A stretch of DNA of 64,000 nt from Paratinospora sagittata (Eukaryota; Streptophyta; Magnoliopsida; Ranunculales; Menispermaceae), in NCBI GenBank assembly GCA_035771175.1, contig CM069596.1:12233001-12297000 (forward strand), given 5' to 3'. The position numbers were made by a program, and so were the translations under genes. How positions within the stretch are numbered: position 1 is the first letter of the stretch; each line of letters opens with the position of its first letter. Positions 20,919-31,061 of the stretch are shown piece after piece. Under the pieces are notes generated by a model. That model worked only from the letters and a program-made list of their open reading frames with translations. It did not search any database and was not told the DNA's origin.

Positions 20919-22481
20919 TGTTGAACCAATTATCCTCACGTCCCTTACAAAGAATATGTCCTTGATATGAAATATATTTTGATGATTACAAACTACATTC
21001 TGTTTATGGTATTACTGCACATATGGCATATCTAATCTTACTTGATGGTTTCAAAGATTCAATGATGCGTAGCTAATGTATTAAAAGATTTTCTTGAACA
21101 TCATGATCGTTTGAAGATGTTTAGTTGTATGATTAGATTATGATAGGTTGTAGGACCTTCTATGTCGTGTGATTCAGCAATATGCATGCCTGCATGTTTT
21201 ACTCGATCGATTGCATATTCAATTTAATCTCGTTACATTATGTTTCAGGACGCTAATGTTTTAGCACCCCCCCTCATGGACTTGATGAGTCAGAACGTTG
21301 ATAAAATATTAAGAAGCCCAAGGTTGAACTGAACTGATTAATAAGGGTGATTACTTGTTAGTAACGACCTTTCTTTTATCAACTTTTGAGAATGTCAGGA
21401 CGCTGACTTAGTTTCAGCTCATTGGAAGTTCTTTTTGTTTTTTAAGTGATTTCTATCTTTTTAGGACGTTGATAACTTATAAGTTGAATAAATTATCAAG
21501 ACGATACTTATTTCGAAGTGCCCTCATCTTTAGAATCAACTTAAATAACTTTCAGGATGCTTACTGTCCGTTAATGCACTTAACATTGTTTTAAAACTAT
21601 TTTTAATATCAGAACGCTTACTCTTGAGTAGCACCCTTGTGTGTTTAATGTTTTAAAACAAAACAGGATGCTAACTATGAAGTAGCGCCCTCAAGATTTA
21701 AGTCGATTAATTGTCAAAGTAAGTCAGGACGCTAACTATTCAGTAGCGCCCTCACTTTATTGTTCAGTAGGACACTGATGTTCTATGAGCGCCCTCAAAG
21801 GAACAAAACGACAGAAAAGATATTTTTTATGTTCTGACATTACTGCTATTTCTGTTAACTATTTTAGAAACGTACAAATACTTTCCAGAACTTTTCAGAA
21901 TCGTACAACAACTTTTTCAGAACTTTTTGATCGTTCTAAAACTTCGTCAGAACATTCCTCTTTCATGAAAGGATCAGATGATTCAGGTGCTATCGTCGTA
22001 ATATGCATTGAGCTAAAAACGATTGTCTCATGCCCGTAAGTTGAGAAAAGGTTCTCTCTCACCTGCCCGTAAGTTGAGAAAAGGCTCTCTCTCACCTGTA
22101 AGTAGAGAATAGATCTTCTCATACCCGCAAGTTGAGAAAAGGTCTTCTCATGCCCGCAAGTTGAGAAACGATCCTCTCACACCCATAAGTTGAGAAACAG
22201 TAGTTCTCACACCCGTAAGTTGAGAAAGTGTATCGGTTTGATCTTCCCTCGTAAAAAGGTCCATGGTGGAGTTTGAACAAATCCTAACTGAGGAGGTTAG
22301 GCAGTAGATGTAAGTGCGGCCGAACCACTATAAATCTTGCTTGCATTGTCCCATTTACATTTGTTGTATCTAATTGTTATACTTTGTTTAATCTGCTTTC
22401 ATTATTCCACAAAATTTAAAGAAAGGTTAAAATTTGCTAAGTGTCCAATTCACCCCCCTCTTGGACATATCTGGGCCAACA
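20919..22481 (+). repeat. Sirevirus-like 3' LTR with two internal repeat arrays
   Basis: It runs from TGTTGAACC to GGGCCAACA, 1,563 bp. The first array (21246-21800) repeats AGGACGCTAA...TAGCGCCCTCA about every 55 bp. The second (22030-22235) repeats CCCGTAAGTTGAGAAA...TTCTCACA about every 33 bp, roughly seven times. Near the end lie CACTATAAATC and CACCCCCCTCTTGG. The LTRs of the element at 37231-53072 share this plan. Confidence 0.85.
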
Positions 22482-22607
22482 TTATGTTGCTTGCACAACC
22501 TTGGGCAGAGTCGCGAAACGTCTTAAAGAGAGCAACCTAGTCCGCGACTCAACCCAAGATTTTGGTAACTTCGTTCTATTTTTACATTTTGCAACAACAA
22601 TTTTAAG

Positions 22608-25600
22608 ATGTTTTCTTTTTTCTCTTCTGCCATGACTACTGAAACCATCACTGCAACTGTTGATCTAAACAAGCCCTTTCATTTTGAGGGGCTTCATTTT
22701 AAAAGATGGAGACAGAAAATGTTGTTTTTCTTAACCATGAAGAAAGTTGCATATGTGTATGTACTTATGAAAAACCCATATTGCCTACTGAACCAAATGA
22801 AACTCAAACTAAGGAATATGAGTCTTGGGTCAAAAATGATTTTCTTTGTAAGAATTTTACCTTGAATGGTTTATCTTATGATTTGTATGACTACTACAAT
22901 TCTGAAAAACCTGCAAAGGAAATTTGGGATGCACTTCAAAAAAAATATGACACTTAGGAGGTCGGAGCAAAAAAAAAAATGTTGTCAGCCGATATCTGAA
23001 ATATCAAATGACAGATGATAAATCTGTAAAAGTTCAGTCGGATGAGCTACAGAAGATTGCACATGAAATTATTTATGAAGGTATGTCTTTAGATGAACAA
23101 TTTCAAGTTGTTGTTTTGATTGACAAATTGTCCCCTAGTTGGAAAGATTTTAAGAATGTCCTTAGGCACAAAACTAAAGAGTTTTCTTTAGAAAGTTTGA
23201 TTACTCGTCTTCGAATTAAGGAGGAAGCCCGCGAACAGGATAAAAAAGATGAAGTTCTCATTGTTTCCAACAACAATTCTAACAAGAAATCCACCTCTAT
23301 TGTTTTGAAATCCAAAGGGAAAAACATGAAAAATCTGAATCGCAATTTCAACAAGAACTGCAACAATCAGAACAAGAATGCTCCACAGAACCAGAATGGA
23401 CAACAATCCCCCTCAAGGAATGATTCGGGACAATTTACATGTTTTAATTGTAACAAGCCAGAACATCTTACCCGAAACTGCTAGAATAGGCGTCATCCTG
23501 CTTTGCAAGCGAACCTTACTGAAGAGCAACTTATTGCTATGATTTCAGAAATCAACATTGTTGGTGAATCCGAGGGGTGGTGGGTAGACACTGGTGCTTC
23601 TCGCCATGTTTGCTATGATCGTGCTATGTTCAAGTCCTATTATGAAGCTGAGGATAAGAAAATGTTGTTGGGTGATTCTCACTCCACAATTGTTGTTGGT
23701 CTGGTGAGGTGGAATTGAAGTTTACCTCTGAAAAATTGTCATCCTTAAGGATGTTCTACATACTCCAGAGATGAGGAATAACTTAGTTTCGGGCTACCTT
23801 CTCAATAAAGTTGGGTTTACTCAAATTATTGAGGCTGATTTGTATACCATTACTAAAAATAATATTTTTGTTGGAAAAGGGTATGCCACACTGAGGGAAT
23901 GTTTAAATTGAATGTTGATGCTAATAAAATTACATCTTCTGCTTATATGATGTGTTTTTTTAATACTTGGCATGCTAGACTTTGTCATGTTAACACACGC
24001 ATTATTAAAAATACTAGTAGCTTAGGACTTATTCCAAGATTTTCTTTGAATGATTTTCAAAAATGTGAATTTTGTAGTGAAGCTAAGATCACCAAAACCC
24101 CACATAAATCAGTAGTTAGACAATTTGAACCTCTTGATTTAATTCATTATGATATATGTGAACTTGATAGTGTCTTGACTAGAAATGAAAAATGATATTT
24201 TTCACTTTTATTGATGACTGCTTTGATTATACATTTGTTTATCTTTTGAAAAATAAAAGAGAAGCATTTGACATGTTCAAATTATTTTTGACAGAAGTTG
24301 AAAATCAATTTAATAGAAAAATAAAGAGATTTCGTAGTGATAGAGGCACTGAATATGAGTATGCTATGTTTAATGATTTTTATAAAATCCATGGGAATAT
24401 TCATGAGAAAACAACACCTTATTCTCCTTAAAGGAATGGTAAAGCTAAAAATAAAAATAAAACCTTTACTGAATCCATAGTTTCTATTTTACTTTATTTT
24501 GGTGCTGCTTTTCATTGGTGGGGGGAAATTTTATTAACTGTTTGCTATGTGTTAAATAGAGTTCCCAATTCAAAAAGTAAAATTTTTCCTTACGAAATTT
24601 TGAAAAATAAGAAACCAAATTTGTCTTATTTTAAGACTTGGGGTTGTTTGGCTTATGTTCGAATTCCTTATCCTAAAAGGAATGAGCTTGCTAGTAGAGC
24701 ATATGAATGTGTGTTTATTGGATATGTTGTAAATAGCAAAGCTTACAATTTTTTTGATTTGAATGATCATATCATTATTGAATCAAATGATGCTGATTTT
24801 CATGAACATAAATTTCCTTTTTTATTGAAGAATAGTGGGGGCTCAACATCTAGTAATATGCCTATGATTAGAATTAATAAATCTAATGAGGAAGAATACT
24901 CTGAACATAGGTGGAGTAAACGAGCTCGAACCATTAAAGATTATGGTTCTAATTTATATGCTTTGACTTTGGAGGAGGATCTTCATACCCTCCAAGAAGC
25001 CTTTATCTTCAGTAGATGCCAACTTTTGGCAAGAGGCAATAGATGATGAAATGGACTCTCTTGAGTCTAACAGAACTTGGCATTTAATAGATTTACCTCC
25101 AGGTTGCAAAACAATAGGATGTAAATGGATACTTAAAAAGAAATTGAAACCTGATGGTACAGTTGAAAAATATAAGGCTTGTCTTGTTGCCAAAGGGAAA
25201 ATATAGGTTTCTTTGACACGTTTTCACTTGTTACTAGAATGACATATATTTGTGTGCTATTTTCTCTTGTTGCTATTCATGATCTTGTTGTGCACCAAAT
25301 GGATGTTAAAACTGCCTTTTTAAATGGAGAATTGGAAAAAGAAATTTATATGGGCCAACCTGAAGGTTTTGTTGTTCCAGGTCAAGTAAATAAAGTGTGC
25401 AAACTTAGAAATCAGAAAATAACATTTGCACTGTTATATGTCTTTATGTGGATGACTTGCTTATTTTTGGTTCTAATATTCATGTCGTGAATGATGTGAA
25501 ATTTATGCTTTGTGCTAATTTTGACATGAAAGATCTCGGAGAAGCGAATGCGATCCTTGGAATTAAGATCATTAGGTCTGAAAAGGGAATTTCTTTGGAT

Positions 25601-26393
25601 CAATCTCATTACATTGAGAAGATCTTAAAGAAATATAATTACTTTAATTGTAAACTAGCATGTACTCCTCATGATCCTAGTGTAAAGTTGTTCAAGAACA
25701 TCCGTGAAGGTGTTAGACAATCTGAGTATGCGAGAATCATTGGTAGTCTACGATATGTTATTGATTGCATTAAGCTCGCCATAGCTTATGTCATGGGATT
25801 ACTATGCAGGTTTACTAGTAGACCTAGTATTGAGCATTGGCATGCTATTGAAAGAATAATGCTATGAACCTTGAATTACATTATCAAAAGTTTTTCGTTG
25901 TTCTAGAAGGATATAGTGATGCTGATTGGAACACCCTTTCCGATGACTCCAAGGAACTTAGCGGCTATATATTTAGTAAAGCTGGTAGAGCTGTTTCTTG
26001 GAAATCTAAGAAACAGACTATTTTGGCTCAATCAACAATGAAGTCTGAGATGATAATATTAGCATCAGCTAGTGAGGAAGTTGGAGGTTAAGAAGTTTGC
26101 TATCTAAAATCCCTTTATGGGAGAAACCAATTCCAACTGTCTTGATCAATTGCGATAGTACTGCGACTTTTGCAAAAATTCAGAATTGTTATTATAATCG
26201 AAAAAGACGACAAATACGTCGCAAACACAGTATTGTTAGAGAATTTCTCTCTACTGAAGTTGTAAGAGGGGATCATGTACGTACTAATGATAATTTAGCT
26301 GACCCTTTAACGAAAAGCTTAGCAAGAGAGAAGGTTTTTCAAAACCTCGAAAGGAATGGGACTAAAGCTTTTAGATTGATGAGTCACTTGTGA
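22608..26393 (+). pseudogene. Copia gag-pol of the 16.0-27.5 kb element, decayed
   Basis: Gag starts near 22632 (MTTETITATVDLNKPFHFEG) and loses frame near 22706. It continues with LSPSWKDFKNVLRHKTKEFS and the knuckle CFNCNKPEHLTRNC near 23442. Protease WWVDTGASRHVCYD (23578) keeps its DTG. Integrase shows HARLCHVN, CEFCSEAK, FIDDCFDYTFVYLL and SDRGTEYE. Reverse transcriptase has HQMDVKTAFLNGELEKEIYM near 25297, but the block between VNKVCKL and the YVDD box (25450) is missing, about 40-50 residues. RNase H follows (GYSDADW, KSKKQTILAQSTMKSEM, ADPLTKSLAREKV). Stops or frameshifts fall near 22955, 23482, 23716, 24193, 24429, 25044, 25200, 25400, 25865 and 26089. Confidence 0.85.
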
Positions 26394-26937
26394 TGAAAAC
26401 CCAACCTATAGACTGAAGATCCCAAGAAATAGGTTCAAAGGGTAATAACAAGTCATGAAGTGATATGAGGTGAATCATGCTATTTTATATAAATTATAAG
26501 TTCCATTTCAATTATTACTTTGAAGCATGATATCCTGAAGCGATATAAAGTTAAGTTAATTTTGAAAACTCTTAATGGGTTCTATACTCTATGTGGAGCT
26601 GGAGCAGAATACCTAGCTATAGGAGTATTCTTGATAGACTCACCGAAGTGAATGTGGTAGTGTGGCCGCTTCCTATGGAATTTTAGGCAAATTCTCTAGA
26701 GCATTCACTTACTGGGATACATGCGGATGGGCGTAAAAGCACGGGTTTTTGGACTTCACCTTAATAAGGTTGTGTGTGATGTTGTTAGAAATAGAGTTCA
26801 AAACTATGAATTACTCTAGTATAATCAAAATCATTTACACCGTGTAAGGGTTCAAGTTGATTAGACACATTTGCTTATGCACAGTCTTATATTGTATTGC
26901 TCGATGGAAAACATTTAAAAAAATTCAAGTGGGGGAT

Positions 26938-27490
26938 TGTTGGAACGTGTGAATTTTTTTAATCATGTGTTTTTCTTTTTTTGAATTGAAGATAGTTATT
27001 GACTTGGTAAAAGAGATTTATTTTGATCTCCAAAAATCTCTCCACGATTTGCACCAACTTTTTCCTTGCACCAACTTTTTCCTCTACCCTGCAAGTCTAG
27101 TTCTCGTAATTCTTCCTTTCTTTCTTCAATAAATAGAGGAAAAGAACTACAAAAAAAAAATACAAAAAAACAAAAAAAAAAATTAGAAAAAAATACAGAA
27201 AAAACTTTGAAAAAAGGAAGGTTCTATCCTTTGTTTCAGATTTGCATTGTCTTAGTTTTTTGGTTTTTCAGCAATATTTGGGGGTATTTTGTTTTTCTAA
27301 TCTTCTTCACTGCGGAGAAGGTCCAAGACAGAGGTGATTTTGGGCTGATTTATCCTGGGGGCAACGGGGCTTTTATGTTGCTTGCACAACCTTGGGCTGA
27401 GCCGCAAAATGTCTTAAAGAGAGCAACCTAGTCTACCACTCAACCCAAGATTTTGGTAACTTCATTCTATTTTTACATTTTGCAGGAACA
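26938..27490 (+). repeat. 3' LTR (553 bp) of the 16.0-27.5 kb Copia
   Basis: This is an uninterrupted copy of the split 5' LTR (16033-16400 joined to 22487-22599). It includes CTCCACGATTTGCACC, CTTCAATAAATAGAGGAAAAG and CGGGGCTTTTATGTTGCTTG. The last phrase is the insertion site used in the other LTR. A short tandem duplication (TGCACCAACTTTTTCC) occurs at 27050-27080. Confidence 0.88.
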
Positions 27491-27675
27491 ATAACTAGCA
27501 AGAAATTTCCAAGGAGAAGAAAAAACAATTAAATGAATTTCACTCATCTTTCAACTTCATTCTTTTACTGTTAGATGTTTGCAAATCTTCGCGTAAGCCT
27601 ATTAAGAGGCTTAGGGGAAAAGAAAGGATAAAAAATCAAAAGAAGATAAAAAGGGATGACTGGATATGTAGTAAC

Positions 27676-28002
27676 CTTTAAAAGGTCGATTGCTTGATTG
27701 TAGCGAGTTTGATCGTTGAGAGAAGATGAATTGGAAGAGTATTCGCTATCTTCATCTTTCAAGGATTCTAGATCAGTTTCATCCTCATCAACGTCATCCT
27801 CCTCTGCATTTGATTTGCTGTCTTCATCATTGATCACAATAAATTAACAAAAAAAAAATATATGATGATCTCCATTCATTCGAAACAATATAACTTCAAC
27901 CATTAAATCAATAAAAAGATACCTAGACAACGATTCATCGCTATCTTCTTCCTCACTTTCAGAAATTTGAATAATGTTAGGTTTCTTATCATCCGCACTC
28001 AT
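27676..28002 (-). pseudogene. First two exons of a SAP/CCCH-62-like gene
   Basis: Exon 1 (28002-27923) starts at ATG and encodes MSADDKKPNIIQISESEEED, then SDESLS, ending at a GTATCT donor. Exon 2 (27817-27676, acceptor GACAG, donor AAG|GTTACT) restores the frame across the Ser codon and encodes an acidic stretch ending YNQAIDLLK. The acidic N-terminus followed by a Tyr-Asn-Gln-x-Ile-x-Leu-Leu segment is what I recall from plant SAP-domain CCCH-62 proteins, in which the SAP motif follows directly. That motif is seen only at 1952-2088, same strand, 25.6 kb downstream. The gene is therefore either stretched by giant intronic insertions or broken. Family assignment is from memory. Confidence 0.5.
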
Positions 28003-28168
28003 TTTGATTTGCAAAATACTGAAATGAAATTTCAAGCAAGCGCTTCGTATGAATCTGATAGGAATGTGAAAAGAGGAGTTTCCAGGTTTTTATAACGATT
28101 CGCCGAGCTTTGTATTTGGATTTGACCGTCAAAGAGTCTTTGACCAGTCAACAATGACCTATCCCTGA

Positions 28169-28740
28169 TTTTTTTTGGAAAGGTAAAGAGGGGGAACACC
28201 CAACAAAGACAATTAACACACTACATCGCAAACTCTCCTAGGCCAAGTAAACCTAGTTGCATCTTCCCTCATAATATTGGATAAGCCACGGGGAGGGAAA
28301 GACAGGATACACACTCCCCGATTGAACTTCAAAGCCTCAGTAGCCAAATAGTCTGCTGCTCTATTACCTTCTCTGTAAATGTGCTCAACTTGAACTATCC
28401 AATCTCTCTGAAGGAGTCTTCTACACTCATTTACCAAGTTGGAAAGGCTAAGCTGCGGCATACTGTTGCCTTTTAACCAACCAGCCACCATAGCCGAATC
28501 TGTTTCGAAAACTATAGAACGATGGCCCTCCTCCCAAGCAAGACGTAAGCCATGAACAGCAGCCCATAATTCAGCTTCAGTTGCAGTACAAGAACCAATA
28601 TTAGCCACAAACCCCCTCAACCACATACCACGATAGTCACGGAGAAGACCGCCACCCCCTGCTCCCTGATGGGGGGATCTCTTTTCTACAGTAAAATTGA
28701 AAAATGTTCTAAAACCAATCATTAACACCTTTCTCACCAA
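28169..28740 (-). pseudogene. LINE 3' end with RNase H-like domain
   Basis: The open frame 28740-28213 carries a plant-type RNase H (RVT_3) fold. It has GGGLLRDYRGMWLRGF, then the catalytic-type acids in ATEAELWAAVHGLRLAW (Glu), VFETDSAMVAGW (Asp) and HIYREGNRAADYLA (Asp), each in its expected order. This domain ends ORF2 of many plant L1 LINEs. The start is degenerate and no reverse transcriptase precedes it, so the copy is 5'-truncated. A short T run at about 28170-28177 on + may be the remains of the A tail. Confidence 0.75.
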
Positions 28741-29517
28741 TACGTGACATTGTGTGATGTAGTCACCTCAGACTATCATGTATATTGCGAAGTATCCTAA
28801 CATTCAATGAAAAATGACATTAGCACCTAGTACATTTTTAGTATTACTCTTTTGAAAAAAGTTTTTTCCATATTGTATTTAAGTATATGTCACATCAGCA
28901 TGAGTTAGAAATTAAGTTGAAAAATAGAGTTTTTTTTTTACAGATAAAAATAGAGTTGCTCCAACATTATTTTGAGTTTAAATAACCCACCCCATTTTAG
29001 AGTGCTTTTTGCAGACCCCTCGGTCCCCAACTTTGCAGACCCTGCATAGGAGCGCCACATGGCTCTTGCACAAGGTTTTAATTTTATTTTCCTTTTGTTT
29101 TCTTTTTATAAAAGATAAAACTAGAGTGCCTCTCCTCAACGTGCTCTGTGTTGAGGTCTTTTTTTTCGCTATATTCATTTTTTTATTTTTTAAAATAAAG
29201 TATGCTACTTATGATACCTAAAAATTTTAAAACTTTAGAACCTAAATCTTAAATTAAGGATTAATATAGTATTGAGAATTAATACAAGTTTTTTTTTTTT
29301 ACTTTTTATTTTTTCCAAAAATATTTCCTCTATTTTTTAATGTTTTAGTTTATTTTTTAAATAATTAAGATATAAGTTATAGCAATTAAGAAGTATCAAA
29401 AATTTAAAAATTCTAATCCTTAGACACTAAATCTTAAAACCCTAAACTCTAAATTATTTCTAAAAAAAAAAAAAAAGGTTTAAGGTTATTATATTTTAAA
29501 TCCTATTAGTTTTTTAT
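28741..29517. other. AT-rich DNA; no gene seen
   Basis: This is low-complexity AT-rich sequence with phrases such as AAACCCTAAAC. No supported ORF, RNA gene or element boundary was found. Confidence 0.5.
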
Positions 29518-29525
29518 TATTTTAA

Positions 29526-30422
29526 GAGGGCTGCTAGTTGGACCCCATTTAGGGACTATCATCACCCCAATTACTAACACTACCCGACCCAAGATATTAA
29601 CACTATTTCTACCCAGCCAAAATATAAAAAAACCCTAAAATACCATTCTCATTTCAACACCACCATCCTTTTCTTCCTCCCATCATTTTCTTCTCTCTAA
29701 AACCCTAGCCCCCAACTCTAAAGCCCTAGTTTTCCACCATTTTCTTTTCCATCTCTTCATTTCCTATCATTTTCTTCTCCAAACCCCAAATTTCCCACCA
29801 TTCAAATGATTCCTTAGTTTTTTTTTTTTTGTAAAAAATCACACTTTGGTCGTCCCTGCGTGACCGAACAACCTTATGATGGTCGAACCTACTATTTAAG
29901 GTTCAGTCGTACTAAGCCAAGCCTCTTATTTTCCTTTTTTTTATTTTATTTTCACCTTCTAACATGTATTTCTAGGCATTTCTTGACATTTTTTATTTAT
30001 CTACTAACATTCAAACCTAAAAAAAAATGTCAAGAAATACCTAGAAATACATGCAAGAAGGTGAAAATAAAACAAATGGAAAAATAAGACGTTCGGTCGT
30101 ACTGTATAAGCTTTGGCCACGGAAGATTGAACCAAAGTGCAATTTTTTGCAAGAAAAAGAAAAGAAAAGAAAAACCAATGAATCATTTGAATACACTAAA
30201 TACTTCTCAAAATGGTTTAAATCTTTTAAAAGAAACTAAAAAGACTTTATATTTATACTTACAAGCAACAAAAAGTATAGATTAGATAAGTGATTTGTAA
30301 AAGGAATTGAAAAAAGAAGATGAAGAAGATGGTGGGTGGGTGGGAGACATGGTAAAACAATTTAAAATAAGGCCATTTGGGTCATTTGACAGGAGGGTAG
30401 TTTAGGAATTTAAGGTTTTTGG
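29526..30422. mobile_element. MULE end region, possibly a short non-autonomous copy
   Basis: It begins with the left terminal repeat. The last 30 bp (TAGTTTAGGAATTTAAGG, TTTTTGGTT) match the subterminal sequence of the right end at 54418-54443 in the same orientation. Directly after comes another left-type terminus (GAGGGCAGCTAATTAAACC at 30423). That arrangement suggests a 0.9-kb deletion derivative abutting a second copy. TTCGGTCGTAC and GACCGAAC family motifs occur inside. No coding sequence is supported. Confidence 0.45.
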
Positions 30423-31061
30423 TTGAGGGCAGCTAATTAAACCACAAAAGGCTCCTTGAACCACATTCTATTCCTACCCCAATATTTGAAAAACTTATAT
30501 TTCTACCACATTCAAATTCCCAAAACACCCTCCTCATTTTTCAAACTTTTCAAACACCCTCAACCCTAAACCCCCAACAGTTCCTCAACACCACTCCATT
30601 TTCTTTGCGTTTTCAATGCTCAAAACCCTACTAAAAACCTGTAATCACCCTAAATTTCCTTTACTTGATTGATATAATCTCATTTGTGGCAAAAGAAAAT
30701 GGTGGTTTTGCTTTGAACGCGGCAACATTCATTATTTAAGATTTGAAGTTTCGAGCCCTAAAATTACTAAATCGATAAGAACTTTTTAGTTTTTTTTAAC
30801 ATGTTTAGTGTTTAAATGTCTTGAAATTGAATGTTTTGGTGTTTTGGTTCGCGAAAATCAACCCTGAAAGTTGGCGTTGTGGTGTTTTGGTGTTTAGGGA
30901 TACCGCGATCGATTCGGACCTGTGATATCGAACTGATCACGTTAGTTCAGTTGAAGATGACCGACCTATTGGTTTAGGTTCGGCCTCTTTGACTGAACAA
31001 TACAAAAAAAAAATTACATTTGATTCACTAATTAACTATTTATCATTTTTTACATGTAGGA

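Larger units (their letters stand above)
16401..22481 (+). mobile_element. Sirevirus-like Copia nested in an LTR
   Basis: The target duplication TTATG lies at 16396-16400 and 22482-22486, and both flanks align with the continuous 3' LTR of the host element near 27374. The 5' LTR is truncated (16401-16718) and fused to the end of gag. The 3' LTR is 20919-22481. Several purine tracts precede the 3' LTR (about 20654, 20700, 20757 and 20909), and gag has a second zinc knuckle after a charged helix. Both traits fit the Sirevirus lineage. Confidence 0.85.
16033..27490 (+). mobile_element. Copia element with 553-bp LTRs, split by a nested Copia
   Basis: The target duplication ATAAC lies at 16028-16032 and 27491-27495. 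The 5' LTR runs from 16033 (TGTTGGAACATG) to 22599 and is interrupted by the element at 16401-22481. The 3' LTR is 26938-27490 (TGTTGGAACGTG...CAGGAACA), preceded by the purine tract CAAGTGGGGGAT. Without the insertion the element is about 5.4 kb. No clear TGGTATC primer site follows the 5' LTR. The coding region is decayed. Confidence 0.88.

Noticed and set aside
28950..29520. AAACCCTAAA-type phrases, considered as interstitial telomere repeat
   Set aside because: The phrases are isolated and not in a tandem TTTAGGG array.
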